From Coxiellaceae bacterium (GTDB taxonomy: Bacteria > Pseudomonadota > Gammaproteobacteria > Coxiellales > Coxiellaceae), in the NCBI GenBank assembly GCA_030680235.1, contig JAUXWQ010000019.1, positions 1 to 64,000 on the forward strand: a stretch of 64,000 bases of DNA, given 5' to 3'. Positions 9,093 to 18,867 of this stretch are shown one piece after another; the first letter of the stretch is position 1, and each line of letters starts with the position of its first letter. Both the position numbers and the translations under genes were made by a program. The notes under the pieces were generated by a model that saw nothing but the letters and a program-made list of their open reading frames with translations, was not told the origin of the DNA and made no database searches.

Positions 9093-10292
9093 CTATAATC
9101 CAATCCATTGAAAAAACCTTTTCGCTACAATCGCCTGCATCGGCGTTGCAGGATGCACATCATTCCAGAATAAATAATCTTTGCAGTTAGCGGATGGAAT
9201 TTTTTGCACGTTATCATAATTTCCTGCACTTAATTGGCAACTTTTTCCGAGGGTATTTTTGAATTGTGTACTGTCAGCCGCTGCTTGATACCATTCGTAA
9301 GTTGGAACAATGATTATTTTTGTTGATGAAAAAACATTAAAAATACCGCTGTAGACTTTTAAAAAAAAGTTAGAGGATTTGACGACAAAATTGCCAAATT
9401 TTGCAATGGGGACTTTGTAAAATGCAGGAGACAAGCCTGGATTAAAAACGGTAAAAACATATATTTTTTCTGGTTTTTTTTCATCAGGTAAATGCTTTAA
9501 CAATAATGTTATGCTCTGAATAATATGAAATGACGTTTCGCCCAGCATGATTTCAAAAGTTGGCAAAGGATTATTATGTCGCTGTATGGCATTACCTGCG
9601 ACGATCAAGTCATTGCCACCAATCCAAATTGCATAAAGCGTATTGCGATCAACCGACACCTTTTTGTTGTGTTTATCTGCTAAAAATAAGCGCACTTGCG
9701 TTGATAGTCCGGGTACTTCTATATTTTTGTAATTATCAGAAGAAGGATTGCGCGTGTAATTTTTTCGGGCATTTAAAATAGATGTTTGATTACAGTTTTT
9801 ATGTTGATACTGTGGATTTACGCAGTCAGCAAAAGAGGTAGCATAGCCCCAAGCATAGTTAAATGAAATAGTAGAGGGGATGTTGCGTGTAGCTAATAAA
9901 TAGCTAGGTGAAATTATATCGGCTGTTGTTTTATTCTTATAGTTGGCAAGACTCAAAAAGAACGCTGTCCAGCCAATGCTCCGATACATCCTTTTTTTAC
10001 CATTGATGGTCGTTTGGGGTGCCAAATATTGGCTATTGAGCGTTGGCCATGGAAAGTTTCCTGTATTTTTTGTGCGCGTATCAACAGGGTTTGCAAAAGG
10101 GACATAAAATTGTGCGATTGCATTGAAGAGGTTTTTGGGTTTTGATTCATCCCAATAGATGCGCGGGGATTCTGGAAAATTACCCACATCCGATAGGCTA
10201 TCGCCAAAAACGATCATATTGCTAAAGTGTGCACACGCAAGCTGGGTGAAAAATAGTGCTGCTATTGTCAAGATTATTTTTTTCAATGACAC
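9093..10292 (-). CDS. Secreted GDSL/SGNH lipase-acyltransferase family protein
   Basis: Block I is FGDSLSDVGN, holding the serine nucleophile right after the signal peptide. Block III is WIGGNDLI. Block V is WNDVHPATP, with the catalytic Asp and His near the C-terminus. The family hydrolyses ester bonds, and the PlaA/PlaC group of Legionella acts as lysophospholipase or cholesterol acyltransferase; similarity to that group is my judgement by motif layout. I choose the GTG at 10292 because AGAGGA lies six bases before it and it starts a clean signal peptide (VSLKKIILTIAALFFTQLACA). An in-frame ATG at 10316 would add eight residues and has no such site. Length from GTG is 399 residues. Confidence 0.88.
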   Translation of the reverse strand: MSLKKIILTIAALFFTQLACAHFSNMIVFGDSLSDVGNFPESPRIYWDESKPKNLFNAIAQFYVPFANPVDTRTKNTGNFPWPTLNSQYLAPQTTINGKKRMYRSIGWTAFFLSLANYKNKTTADIISPSYLLATRNIPSTISFNYAWGYATSFADCVNPQYQHKNCNQTSILNARKNYTRNPSSDNYKNIEVPGLSTQVRLFLADKHNKKVSVDRNTLYAIWIGGNDLIVAGNAIQRHNNPLPTFEIMLGETSFHIIQSITLLLKHLPDEKKPEKIYVFTVFNPGLSPAFYKVPIAKFGNFVVKSSNFFLKVYSGIFNVFSSTKIIIVPTYEWYQAAADSTQFKNTLGKSCQLSAGNYDNVQKIPSANCKDYLFWNDVHPATPMQAIVAKRFFQWIGL

Positions 10293-10356
10293 AAATATTC
10301 CTCTATTTTTGCACATAAAAAATCGTTATCATTTCTACTCTTAAAAGGAGCATACC

Positions 10357-11268
10357 ATGTGGTTTAAGCAAGCAACACTTTTTCAATTTTCAAAGCCATT
10401 TTCATCGTCAATCAGTGAATTAAACGATCTCTTAAAACCTTTAGCATTCACCCCTTGCTTGCCATCCTTTTCCTCCAGCATTGGCTGGATATCCCCTTTG
10501 GGGCAAGCGCATCAAGAGCTGGTATATGGATCAAAACGTTTTTTATTAATCGCGCTGCAGTTTGAAGAAAAAATATTGCCGGCTACAGTAGTGCGTCAAG
10601 CAGTGATTGAAAAAATTGCTGAAATTGAAGCAAAAGAAGCAAGGAGTGTGCGTGGAAAGGAAAAGCAAACTATTAAAGATGAAATGATGCAAACCTTGTT
10701 ACCACGGGCATTTTCTAAAAAAAGTATGGTAACTGCTTATATTGATTTGAAAGAGCAACGCTTGGTTTTAAATTCGAGCACGCCTTCAAAGGTAGAGCGT
10801 TTTATTGCCTTTTTTAAGCGGGCTATTGCACCCACTGATTTGCATAGCGTGGAAGTTAAAAAGCCAATTAATTTAATGACAGATTGGTTAAAAGGTGAAG
10901 CCATACCGCGCAGTTTTGAAATTGGCCAGGCTTGTTTGATGCGTGATCCACAGCAAGAAAAGCGCATGATCCGTTGCCAGCATCAAGATCTATTTTCTGC
11001 TAATATCCAAGCATTTTTAAAAGAAGAATGTGAAGTAATGAGCCTTGCAATGGTATGGAAGGAGCAGGTTAAATTTACCTTGACGGGTGAGTTTTCGTTG
11101 CGGGGCATTCAATTTCAAGAAGCCGTCTTGTCACTCGCAGAATCCGATTATACGGAAACCGCAGAACAACGTTTTGATGCGGATTTTGTCTTGATGACAG
11201 AATTGATGTCGCAGTTGTTGGATGATTTATTGCAATCATGCCTAGCAGAAGCACCAGTAGCAGCATGA
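10357..11268 (+). CDS. rdgC: Recombination-associated protein RdgC
   Basis: A 303-residue protein, the usual size of RdgC, a ring-shaped DNA-binding dimer that restrains RecA. The N-terminus MWFKQATLFQF and the motif GWISPLG are typical, as is the middle region KEKQTIKDEMMQTLLPRAF. The start ATG follows AAAGGAG with 8-9 nt spacing. It is the first gene of a tightly coupled run: its TGA overlaps the next ATG (ATGA at 11265-11268), and that gene in turn abuts minC. Confidence 0.95.
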   Translation: MWFKQATLFQFSKPFSSSISELNDLLKPLAFTPCLPSFSSSIGWISPLGQAHQELVYGSKRFLLIALQFEEKILPATVVRQAVIEKIAEIEAKEARSVRGKEKQTIKDEMMQTLLPRAFSKKSMVTAYIDLKEQRLVLNSSTPSKVERFIAFFKRAIAPTDLHSVEVKKPINLMTDWLKGEAIPRSFEIGQACLMRDPQQEKRMIRCQHQDLFSANIQAFLKEECEVMSLAMVWKEQVKFTLTGEFSLRGIQFQEAVLSLAESDYTETAEQRFDADFVLMTELMSQLLDDLLQSCLAEAPVAA

Positions 11269-11975
11269 AAAAAGCGCTTATTTATGATGACGAAGGTGCT
11301 TCCATCCAGTCAGTTATTGCACTAAAAGCGTATTTTAATGCGCGATCTGTAACGGGTGCCTTTCTACAAGATAATGCTTGGATTTCAAAAACGGATTTAC
11401 TCATTATACCGGGTGGTCGTAGCTTACCGTTTTATCAAATGCTCACCGATGCGGGTAATCGTAACATTATTCAATTTGTGAAAGAGGGCGGGACTTATTT
11501 AGGCGTATGTGCCGGCGCGTATTATGCGGCGCGTAAAACACTTTTTGCGCGTGGGTTACCGCATGAGATAGTGTTAGATGGCGCGCTGAGTTTTTTTGAG
11601 GGTGAAGCGATTGGCCCTGTTTTTTCCGAAGCACAGTTTGATTATGGCTCGGAAGCAGGTGCACGCATTGTTGATGTTATTATGGATGAAAAAAGTTATC
11701 CGGTTTATTTCAACGGAGGTTGTTATTTTTCAGATAATCCCTTTACTGTCGCGCGTTATCTAGATAATGGGCTTTCTGCAATGCTCGCTTTTTCTTTTGG
11801 AAAAGGGCGTGTTGTTTTGTCAGGCGTGCACCCTGAATTGGATTTTACGACGATCCCTAATGATGCAGACTTGCATCATCAATCGCTTCGAAAAATGCTA
11901 TGTAAATATGATGCACAGCGACGAGAACTATTGGTCAAATTAAGTCAGGAGTGTTATTCTGATGCAGACTCATAG
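11265..11975 (+). CDS. BPL_N-like class I glutamine amidotransferase-fold protein
   Basis: ATG at 11265 overlaps the rdgC stop as ATGA and is preferred over the upstream in-frame start at 11238. The 236-residue product begins KALIYDDEGAS and contains LLIIPGGRSLPFY and the nucleophile elbow GVCAGAYYA, followed by a C-terminal GVHPELDF. This matches the domain found at the N-terminus of eukaryotic biotin-protein ligases (BPL_N) and in free-standing bacterial homologues. The fold is that of class I glutamine amidotransferases, with a Cys-His pair visible. The reaction is unknown. A link to biotin is only by family name, although bioY lies 5 kb downstream. Confidence 0.82.
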   Translation: MKKALIYDDEGASIQSVIALKAYFNARSVTGAFLQDNAWISKTDLLIIPGGRSLPFYQMLTDAGNRNIIQFVKEGGTYLGVCAGAYYAARKTLFARGLPHEIVLDGALSFFEGEAIGPVFSEAQFDYGSEAGARIVDVIMDEKSYPVYFNGGCYFSDNPFTVARYLDNGLSAMLAFSFGKGRVVLSGVHPELDFTTIPNDADLHHQSLRKMLCKYDAQRRELLVKLSQECYSDADS

Positions 11976-11978
11976 AAA

Positions 11979-12668
11979 TTGGATTTCACAGCAATGCTTA
12001 AAGCGTCGAAGAATAATTGTTTTCAGCTAAAAGCGGATTTTTTGCCGATTACAACACTTAAATTATCCCATTATGATGCCGAACTTTTTCGCGCACAATT
12101 AGAAAGTACTATTTTAAAAGCGCCACATTATTTTACCAATGCGCCAGTAATCATAGATTTTTCTGCTGTGGGAGATCACAATTTTTCTGATACAGATTTA
12201 AAACAACTCTCAAATTTGATGCGTGAATATCAAATGATTCCTGTTGCGGCGCGTGGATTGGCAGGTCAACACATATTTCCTAATTTGCCTGAAACAGCAC
12301 CAAAACAACCTGAAAAAGCAAAAATAGCCGAAGTAAAACCCACAACCAAAATCGTGACAAAACCTGTGCGTGCCGGAACGCAAGTATATGCGAAGGATGC
12401 AGATTTGGTGATTGTTGCACCAGTCAATGCAGGTGCTGAAGTCATTGCGGATGGTAATATTCATATTTACGGTTCTTTGCGTGGGCGGGCGCTTGCGGGT
12501 GCCAATGGCAATGTGAACGCACGTATTTTTTGCCATGATTTAGATGCCGAATTAATTTCGATTGCTGGGCATTATCTGCTGAGTGATCAAATGCAGTCAC
12601 GTTTAAGCACTAAAGGCATGGCCCATGTTTTTTTAGACAATGAAACAATGCAAATAGAAATGATTTAA
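11979..12668 (+). CDS. minC: Septum site-determining protein MinC
   Basis: MinC blocks FtsZ polymerisation away from midcell. The 229-residue product has an N-terminal FtsZ-inhibiting domain (about 1-100), a charged Pro/Lys-rich linker (about 105-135) and a C-terminal beta-helix with the signature VNAGAEVIADGNIHIYGSLR and GRALAGANG. The frame opens right after the previous stop. The start is either TTG at 11979 or ATG at 11994, and neither has a clear ribosome binding site, which suggests coupling to the upstream gene. It is followed by minD after 15 bp. Confidence 0.95.
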   Translation: MDFTAMLKASKNNCFQLKADFLPITTLKLSHYDAELFRAQLESTILKAPHYFTNAPVIIDFSAVGDHNFSDTDLKQLSNLMREYQMIPVAARGLAGQHIFPNLPETAPKQPEKAKIAEVKPTTKIVTKPVRAGTQVYAKDADLVIVAPVNAGAEVIADGNIHIYGSLRGRALAGANGNVNARIFCHDLDAELISIAGHYLLSDQMQSRLSTKGMAHVFLDNETMQIEMI

Positions 12669-12683
12669 ATAGGAGAAATAACT

Positions 12684-13490
12684 GTGGCAAAAATTATTGT
12701 CGTAACCTCAGGTAAAGGCGGCGTTGGTAAAACGACAACGAGTGCGTCGTTTGCTGCGGGGCTCGCTTTGGCTGGTCACAAAACAGTAGTGATTGATTTT
12801 GATATTGGCTTGCGTAACTTAGACTTAATTATGGGTTGTGAACGCCGAGTTGTGTACGACATTGTGAATGTAATTAATGGGGATGCCAATGTAAATCAAG
12901 CGCTGATTCGCGATAAAAGAATCCCAAATTTATATATTCTTGCTGCTTCACAAACGCGAGACAAAGACGCATTAACAAGAGAAGGCGTTGAAAAAATTCT
13001 GAAAGAATTATCAGAAACCTTTGAGTTTATTGTCTGTGATTCACCAGCAGGTATTGAAAAGGGTGCATTGATGGCAATGCATTTTGCAGATGCTGCGATT
13101 ATTGTTACCAACCCTGAAGTTTCTTCTGTGCGTGATTCTGATCGTATTCTTGGCATGCTTTCAAGCAAGACACAAAAAGCAGAGAAGGGTGAAGCATTGC
13201 CTGAGTATTTGGTTATTACACGTTATGCAAAAAAACGTGCGGACATGGGGGAAATGTTGTCGGTTGATAGCGTTCAAGAATTACTAGGTATCCCACTGCT
13301 AGGTATTATTCCAGAATCAACTAGCGTGTTAAGTGCTTCTAATGCAGGTGAGCCTGTGATTATGGACCCAAAAAGCGATGCGGGTCGTGCTTATGAAGCG
13401 ATTGTTGGCAAATTTTTAGGCAAGAAAGAAGCGCCAAAAAGGAATATTTTTCAGCGTTTATTACGTAGCAAACAGGAGATAACTGCGTGA
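12684..13490 (+). CDS. minD: Septum site-determining ATPase MinD
   Basis: A 268-residue ParA/MinD-family ATPase that binds the membrane as a dimer and recruits MinC and MinE. The deviant Walker A is KGGVGKTT, followed by DFDIGLRNLDLIMGCERR. The C-terminus RNIFQRLLRSKQ fits the amphipathic membrane-targeting helix. Translation starts at GTG 12684, six or seven bases after AGGAGA. The TGA overlaps the minE GTG (GTGA at 13487-13490). Confidence 0.98.
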   Translation: MAKIIVVTSGKGGVGKTTTSASFAAGLALAGHKTVVIDFDIGLRNLDLIMGCERRVVYDIVNVINGDANVNQALIRDKRIPNLYILAASQTRDKDALTREGVEKILKELSETFEFIVCDSPAGIEKGALMAMHFADAAIIVTNPEVSSVRDSDRILGMLSSKTQKAEKGEALPEYLVITRYAKKRADMGEMLSVDSVQELLGIPLLGIIPESTSVLSASNAGEPVIMDPKSDAGRAYEAIVGKFLGKKEAPKRNIFQRLLRSKQEITA

Positions 13491-13756
13491 ACCTTTCAAA
13501 CATTATGAGTTATTTTCGTCGCAATAAAACGGCACAAACGGCGCGCAATCGTTTGCATATCATTATTGCTCAAGAAAAGTTTCAAAAAGATGCACCAGAT
13601 TATTTACCCATGCTGCGTCAAGAAATTTTACGTGTTGTTGCTAAATATACCAATGCAGATTTAGATAGCGTCAATATTGAGCTGCATCATAAAGACAACA
13701 ATGCAATTTTAGAGTTAAATATAACACTGCCGGATGGTGTGACGGTGGCTGTGTAG
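13487..13756 (+). CDS. minE: Cell division topological specificity factor MinE
   Basis: An 89-residue protein that stimulates the MinD ATPase and drives pole-to-pole oscillation. The N-terminal membrane and MinD-contact region contains ARNRLHIIIAQEK. The C-terminal dimerisation domain contains LRQEILRVVAKY. It starts with GTG inside the minD stop (GTGA), so its yield depends on minD translation. A large palindrome (13772-13863) follows and separates it from the convergent prfC. Confidence 0.97.
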   Translation: MNLSNIMSYFRRNKTAQTARNRLHIIIAQEKFQKDAPDYLPMLRQEILRVVAKYTNADLDSVNIELHHKDNNAILELNITLPDGVTVAV

Positions 13757-13771
13757 GCATGGTGGGTGCAT

Positions 13772-13863
13772 GGTGCGAGGATGAGCGTAGCGAGTGTCTT
13801 TGCAGGGTTTTTACACGCATCGAGATATCCTGCAAAGACACTCGCTACGCTCATCCTCGCACC
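13772..13863. repeat. REP-like palindrome, family P (about 34-bp arms)
   Basis: The left arm, from GGTGCGAGGATGAGCG at 13772, and the right arm, ending CATCCTCGCACC at 13863, pair almost perfectly over about 34 bp. The loop holds ACACGCATCGAGATAT, the same loop core as in other copies. It sits between the converging minE and prfC ends, where it may act as a shared transcription barrier. Confidence 0.88.
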
Positions 13864-13883
13864 ACGCTCTCATCATGTTCCCA

Positions 13884-15458
13884 TCAAGCGTGTTCTCTTG
13901 TGTCGTGAAACTCAATCTCCGGCCAGCGTTCCATTGCTAATTCTAAATTCACGCGTGACGATGCTAAATATGTTAATAAGTCTGCATTGTCTAAAGCAAG
14001 ATAGCGAGAACATTCTTGTTTAAATGCTTCTAACTTATTTTTATCCTTGCAAGTAATCCATCTCGCAGAGAAAGTGTCCGCTGTTTCATATTTGCATTGC
14101 ACGTTGTATTCATTGAGCAATCGAAATGCCACTACATCAAATTGTAAAACACCAACTGCACCTAGAATAATGTCGTTATTATTAATAGGGCGAAAAACTT
14201 GTGTTGCGCCTTCTTCGGATAGCTGAATTAATCCTTTTAGCAATGCTTTTTGCTTTAAAGGATCTGCCAATCGTACAAGACGAAATAACTCCGGTGCAAA
14301 GTTAGGAATGCCGGTAAACTGTAAGCTTTCGCCTTGTGTAAAGGTATCGCCAATTTGAATTGTTCCGTGATTATGTAACCCAATAATATCACCAGGTAGG
14401 GCAGTTTCAATTTGTTCGCGACTACCTGCCAAAAAGGTGAGTGCTTGATTAATTTGTACCGTTTTATTTAAACGGACTTGGAAGGCCTTAATACCAGGCT
14501 CAAATTTTCCTGATACAACGCGTAAAAAGGCGATGCGATCGCGATGCTGTGGATCCATGTTTGCTTGAATTTTAAAAACAAAGCCGCTGAATTTATTTTC
14601 ATCAGCATTGACCGTACGGGTCTGTGTATCACGTGGTTGAGGTGCTGGCGCATATTTGATGAAGTCATCAAGCAATTCGCGCACACCAAAAGCATTCATT
14701 GCTGAACCAAAAAATACAGGGCTTAATTCGCCTTTTAAATACCGTTGATGATCAAAAGGATCACTGGCGCCTTTTACTAAATCCATTTCCTCACGAAATG
14801 CTTTTGCATCTTGTTCGCCAATGAGATGATCAAGCTCAGGGTTATTCAATCCTTGAATAATATGAATATGATCAATTTCTTTTTTGTGTGCAGCATCATA
14901 AACAATAATGGCATCGCGTGCTAAATGATAAATACCTCGGAATGATTTTCCAGAACCAATTGGCCAGGTCAGCGGTGTGCAACGAATTTTTAAAATACGT
15001 TCGATTTCATCCAGCAATTCCATGGGGTCACGTGATTCACGATCTAATTTATTGATAAACGTCATGATGGGACTGTGGCGCATGCGACACACATCCATTA
15101 ATTTAATGGTGCGTGGTTCAACCCCTTTTGCGGCATCAATCACCATTAAGGCAGAGTCAACAGCAGTCAATGTACGATAAGTGTCTTCAGTAAAATCCGC
15201 ATGGCCTGGCGTGTCTAATAAATTAATCACATGCCCGGCGTAAATAAATTGCATAACAGAGGTTGTAACAGAAATACCCCGTTGCTTTTCCAGTTCCATC
15301 CAATCAGAGGTAGCATGACGGGATGATTTTTTGCTTTTAATTGTTCCTGCCATTTGAATTGCACCACCGAACAATAATAATTGTTCGGTCATGGTGGTTT
15401 TACCAGCATCAGGATGCGAAATAATCGCAAAAGTTCTCCGTTTTAAAAACGCACTCAC
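13884..15458 (-). CDS. prfC: Peptide chain release factor 3 (GTPase)
   Basis: RF3 recycles RF1/RF2 from the ribosome after termination. The 524-residue product shows the GTPase P-loop [14 protein letters not shown], the switch region [15 protein letters not shown]3 DTPGHADF and G4 FINKLDRE, followed by a beta-barrel domain and domain III. It starts with GTG at 15458, which overlaps the stop of the upstream DUF2608 gene as GTGA, so the two are translationally coupled. Confidence 0.98.
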   Translation of the reverse strand: MSAFLKRRTFAIISHPDAGKTTMTEQLLLFGGAIQMAGTIKSKKSSRHATSDWMELEKQRGISVTTSVMQFIYAGHVINLLDTPGHADFTEDTYRTLTAVDSALMVIDAAKGVEPRTIKLMDVCRMRHSPIMTFINKLDRESRDPMELLDEIERILKIRCTPLTWPIGSGKSFRGIYHLARDAIIVYDAAHKKEIDHIHIIQGLNNPELDHLIGEQDAKAFREEMDLVKGASDPFDHQRYLKGELSPVFFGSAMNAFGVRELLDDFIKYAPAPQPRDTQTRTVNADENKFSGFVFKIQANMDPQHRDRIAFLRVVSGKFEPGIKAFQVRLNKTVQINQALTFLAGSREQIETALPGDIIGLHNHGTIQIGDTFTQGESLQFTGIPNFAPELFRLVRLADPLKQKALLKGLIQLSEEGATQVFRPINNNDIILGAVGVLQFDVVAFRLLNEYNVQCKYETADTFSARWITCKDKNKLEAFKQECSRYLALDNADLLTYLASSRVNLELAMERWPEIEFHDTREHA

Positions 15459-16345
15459 AGATTAGGTCCTACTAGATTTTTGGAAAGTATATTGCGTATA
15501 TTAAACCACTCCTGATTAGCTTGTGCTTGTAATTTTGCAGAATCTTTTCCAGTCAAAAAGGCTTCTTTACGCGCACTTAAACGGGTGTAATAAACACAGA
15601 CCACATTGACATTTGGATCGTTTTTATAAGCATTGGCAACATCAACATCATTTTGATAAGTATCATCAACAAAAATAATGTTACTGATTCTAGTTGTTTG
15701 CTCTGTTTTTTCCAAAAACTGTTTGATCATAACCCCTTTATCTTGTCCTGCTACATAAAGCCCACCATTCACATAGGCAATTTGACGCGGTGAATTTCCG
15801 TTCCAGGGTGTTGGGTAATAATAATCAGGGAAGCTGATGTGATTGGTTGGTGTTTTGAGAGCGCCATTTTCAATGATGCTTAGAATATGATCTTGCGAGA
15901 GTTGATTTTCTGTTTCAGAGATCATGTCGTAACCGCGTGCTGTCACCATAACGGTTGATACACCCAGTTTATTCGCATTCTCAAGTGTAGAAGGAATTGC
16001 CGGATCAGTCAGCGGCATGCTGCTCATAGCAAATACTAATTTGTTAATGCTCAGTAACTCACCAGTATTTTTCCAAATACGATCAGCGCTTCCTTCAGCT
16101 AGGCTAGATTGCCATTGATACCAGCTAGGGCCACCTAAGTGTTGACAATTCCCAGAAGAGTCGCAAGGCATCGCTGTTAAAGTGTCATCATCATCGAGTG
16201 CTAATAGTGTATTGCTTGGCGTTTTGTCTTTTGCAATTAATGCGTTAACGACATCAAAACTGTTGGCGGTGATAATCGTTGAATTGGCAAAAAGCGTTTG
16301 TGAACAAATAAAGATCAATGAAGCTATGCATACTGTACGAAACAT
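15455..16345 (-). CDS. DUF2608 family protein (HAD-like, exported)
   Basis: A 296-residue protein with a signal peptide ([19 protein letters not shown]). A HAD-type motif I variant, [14 protein letters not shown], lies near residue 50. [10 protein letters not shown] corresponds to motif II, and [19 protein letters not shown] to motif IV. DUF2608 proteins are found in Legionella, Coxiella and chlamydiae, mostly exported and uncharacterised. Phosphatase activity is plausible from the fold but unproven. GGGGA precedes the ATG. Its stop overlaps the prfC start, an odd coupling of an exported protein with a translation factor. Confidence 0.85.
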   Translation of the reverse strand: MFRTVCIASLIFICSQTLFANSTIITANSFDVVNALIAKDKTPSNTLLALDDDDTLTAMPCDSSGNCQHLGGPSWYQWQSSLAEGSADRIWKNTGELLSINKLVFAMSSMPLTDPAIPSTLENANKLGVSTVMVTARGYDMISETENQLSQDHILSIIENGALKTPTNHISFPDYYYPTPWNGNSPRQIAYVNGGLYVAGQDKGVMIKQFLEKTEQTTRISNIIFVDDTYQNDVDVANAYKNDPNVNVVCVYYTRLSARKEAFLTGKDSAKLQAQANQEWFNIRNILSKNLVGPNL

Positions 16346-16424
16346 ATATTTTCCCCGTATTGTTTTTGAGACCGAGCAAGGATACCATTTGACAGATTAT
16401 TTTAAAACGTCAAAAGAGGAACTT

Positions 16425-16985
16425 ATGCGCATACAAACTGTTTATCGTCCAATTATTGCCATTAATCAAACGGCTGCTAAAAATGCGGTTATTGTTGTAT
16501 TGGCTTCCGTGGTTCTTGCCCTGATTTCGCAAATTGCTTTGCATTTGTGGTGGCCAGTGCCAATTACCTTGCAAAGTGCGATGGTGGTATTACTTGGTTT
16601 AAGCTTAGGATCAAAAAGAGCGTCAGCAGCAGTGGCGTTATATTTATTAGAGGGCGCTCTTGGGCTGCCTGTTTTTGCAGGGGGCTTATCGGGTTTTGCA
16701 TACTTATTGGGTAGTAGTGCTGGTTATCTGTGGGGATTTTTACCCGCAGCATTTGTGGCAGGTTTTTTGATGGAAAAAGGGTTTGCAAAAAATTATATTT
16801 CTATTTTTGCAGCTGGTCTGATTGCAACCACTGTGATTTTTTTCTGTGGCTTTTCGCATTTAACGGTATTGATAGGGTTTCATAACGCTTATGTTTTTGG
16901 CGTAAAACCATTTTTATTGGTTGAGCCAATTAAATTGATGGTTGCGACCTTGGTTGCAAAATCAGCGTGGCAGAAAGCATCGTAA
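16425..16985 (+). CDS. bioY: Biotin transporter BioY
   Basis: A 186-residue integral membrane protein with about six helices, the substrate-binding S component for biotin. Signatures are LWWPVPITLQSAMVVLLGLSLG, GSKRASAAVALYLLEGALGLP and the later FAGGLSGFAYLLG. The open frame runs back to 16182, but ATG at 16425 has AGAGGA upstream and starts the conserved part. No EcfAA' or T component is nearby, so it either acts alone or uses shared energisers. The upstream gap has weak TTTGAC/GTCAAA arms, which I do not consider a proven regulator site. Confidence 0.94.
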   Translation: MRIQTVYRPIIAINQTAAKNAVIVVLASVVLALISQIALHLWWPVPITLQSAMVVLLGLSLGSKRASAAVALYLLEGALGLPVFAGGLSGFAYLLGSSAGYLWGFLPAAFVAGFLMEKGFAKNYISIFAAGLIATTVIFFCGFSHLTVLIGFHNAYVFGVKPFLLVEPIKLMVATLVAKSAWQKAS

Positions 16986-17005
16986 TCAAACAGGGTACGC
17001 GCTGC

Positions 17006-17081
17006 TTGATACGAGTGCAGCGCGTGTTTTGTAGGAAAATCAGATCCTGCAAAACACGCGTTACATTCATGCTCGCATCAA
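17006..17081. repeat. REP-like palindrome, family P (diverged copy)
   Basis: Arms TTGATACGAGTGCAGCGCGTG and the opposing CACGCGTTACATTCATGCTCGCATCAA pair imperfectly around TAGGA...TCCTGC. It lies between the convergent bioY and thaumatin-like genes. Confidence 0.72.
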
Positions 17082-17093
17082 GCGCGTGTAATC

Positions 17094-18842
17094 TTAAGGT
17101 GCTGCTGGCGTTATCCCAGGACTAGGGATGAAGTCAACCACATAGCTTTTATCCGCTTCACATGCATAATCACTGCCCGCATCACCATAAGCATAGGGGT
17201 AGACGTTTTTAAAGTTGTTATAAACGTTATCAACATAGGTTGATGTATTAGCAGCAACTTCAGTTCCAGAGGTCGCATCACAGGTTTCAGGTGTGTTATA
17301 GGCGCCTGTGCAACAAAACTTATCGGCTTCTGAAGGTTCATTTTTCTGCGCATAAGTACAAGGGCTCATACAGCCTGTAAAACTACCGACGGATAATGCC
17401 CAGGCAGTGCCTGTATTTCCAGGTGGAAGCTGTGAGCTGCTAGTACAAAGGGTATTTAAGTTTGTGATTGTAGCGGTAGACAAGAAAATTTTTGCCAATG
17501 GCTCACTTGACGTATACAGCCCTGCGCCCAAGATATTTGAACCTTCGGGTGGAACCGTATAGGTGCAGTAAGCACCTGCTGTACCGACAGTTGGACCGCT
17601 TCCTGTTGTATTTTCAGGATACATCTGTACAGCCATGTTAAAGCCATCTACCGCAGAAACGTCAACGTTAGAAGCGCCAGAGGGTGTGCTGCTATTTGTC
17701 ATTGCTAGAAAAGTTGCCTCAACCTTGGTTGCATAAGGATGGCTGCCGTTAGTCCCGTTATAACCACCTGTTGAAACCCAGTCGCCTCCTGTAAAATTAG
17801 TGGGGCAATCAGTCGTGTTATAAGTAGCAGCGGTACAATACCCTGTTACATAGAAGGCTGCTGAGGTCAGTGCAGCAGTACCAACAGGAAGGAGCGCAGA
17901 AGCACCATTTTGGATGGTTTCGTCAAATGCATTATTTGCACAAGCCGGAAGGTCAGCACAGTTACCCTGCAATCTAATGGCTGCATATCCCGTATTATTT
18001 TCAAAAATAATGCCACGATCCGAGTACAGGGGTACCGTTGGAGAGGTAGGTTGGTCTGTTCCTGTAAAAGTGGTTGCGCCTACTGCAATGGTATAAACAT
18101 TAGAAGAAGCCGCTTTGGGTGGATTGATAACAGCGCCTGAGCAAGTTGTTGTGCTGGTATCAATAGTGCCTGAAGCAGTAAAAGCGATATTACAGCTCAC
18201 GTAAGTTCCGCTACCGCTAGGAATATAATAGAGTGAAAAGGTTTTGCTTGCTACGCCAGCGGGATAAGTGCCAAGAAATGCCTGCGTGCTGGAAGAAGGA
18301 ATATAATTAACCTGCGCCCCACCTTCATAAGCATAAACGGGATAGTTAATGACCGTTGAAGGCAAAGACCACATTAAATAATTCGAGCCAGCCGGTGGGG
18401 TTGGTGGTACTGGTGGTGGCACGGGCGGCTCGGCAGTCACCGTGATGGAATCGCCGGGCTGCGGCACAAGTACATTAAAAATGGCGTAATTAGGATTGAC
18501 CTGCACGGTTGCTGTACCCGGTGAAAGCAATGCGCTATTCAAGTTAACTTGTACTTCACAAGTACCTGTCATGTTTGCCAATGTTTGATTGCAGGTATTG
18601 GAACCAATGGAAAAAGCTGCAGAGGGGGTTGCATTTAACAGCATGCCAAAATAGGGCACAGAATTACCCGTTTGATTTGCAAAGGTAAAAGTGGCGGAAT
18701 AAATACCGCTATTTTGTCTCATGGTCGCTGGAAAACTGCTGGCTTGATTCCAGCCAATGGGATCGTTTGGATTATAAGCAAAAGAAGCGGAGACAACAAA
18801 TAGTGCCGAGACTAAAAACAAAAAAGAAAATTTGTTGGTCAT
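17094..18842 (-). CDS. Secreted protein with C-terminal thaumatin-like domain
   Basis: The 582-residue product has a signal peptide (residues 1-22), an N-terminal beta-rich domain (about 23-135), a proline-rich hinge (PPVPPPVPPTPP, about 139-151), then a second domain and a thaumatin-like domain. Thaumatin hallmarks are VDGFNMAVQM near residue 400, the cysteine cluster CCTGAYNTPETC near 510, and FKNVYPYAYGDAGSDYAC near the end. Many paired cysteines fit a periplasmic or extracellular disulfide-rich fold. Thaumatin-like proteins are common in plants, fungi and animals, where some bind or cut beta-glucans, and are sparse in bacteria. It is 25 bp downstream of an outer-membrane barrel gene on the same strand. 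Glucan binding is inference. Confidence 0.82.
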   Translation of the reverse strand: MTNKFSFLFLVSALFVVSASFAYNPNDPIGWNQASSFPATMRQNSGIYSATFTFANQTGNSVPYFGMLLNATPSAAFSIGSNTCNQTLANMTGTCEVQVNLNSALLSPGTATVQVNPNYAIFNVLVPQPGDSITVTAEPPVPPPVPPTPPAGSNYLMWSLPSTVINYPVYAYEGGAQVNYIPSSSTQAFLGTYPAGVASKTFSLYYIPSGSGTYVSCNIAFTASGTIDTSTTTCSGAVINPPKAASSNVYTIAVGATTFTGTDQPTSPTVPLYSDRGIIFENNTGYAAIRLQGNCADLPACANNAFDETIQNGASALLPVGTAALTSAAFYVTGYCTAATYNTTDCPTNFTGGDWVSTGGYNGTNGSHPYATKVEATFLAMTNSSTPSGASNVDVSAVDGFNMAVQMYPENTTGSGPTVGTAGAYCTYTVPPEGSNILGAGLYTSSEPLAKIFLSTATITNLNTLCTSSSQLPPGNTGTAWALSVGSFTGCMSPCTYAQKNEPSEADKFCCTGAYNTPETCDATSGTEVAANTSTYVDNVYNNFKNVYPYAYGDAGSDYACEADKSYVVDFIPSPGITPAAP

Positions 18843-18867
18843 AAATCAAATTCCATTTGGGTATAGG

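Noticed and set aside
16390-16420. TTTGAC/GTCAAA arms upstream of bioY as a biotin-repressor (BirA) site
   Set aside because: Arms are only 6 bp and do not match the known BirA half-site pattern; a -35-like hexamer explains the left arm equally well.
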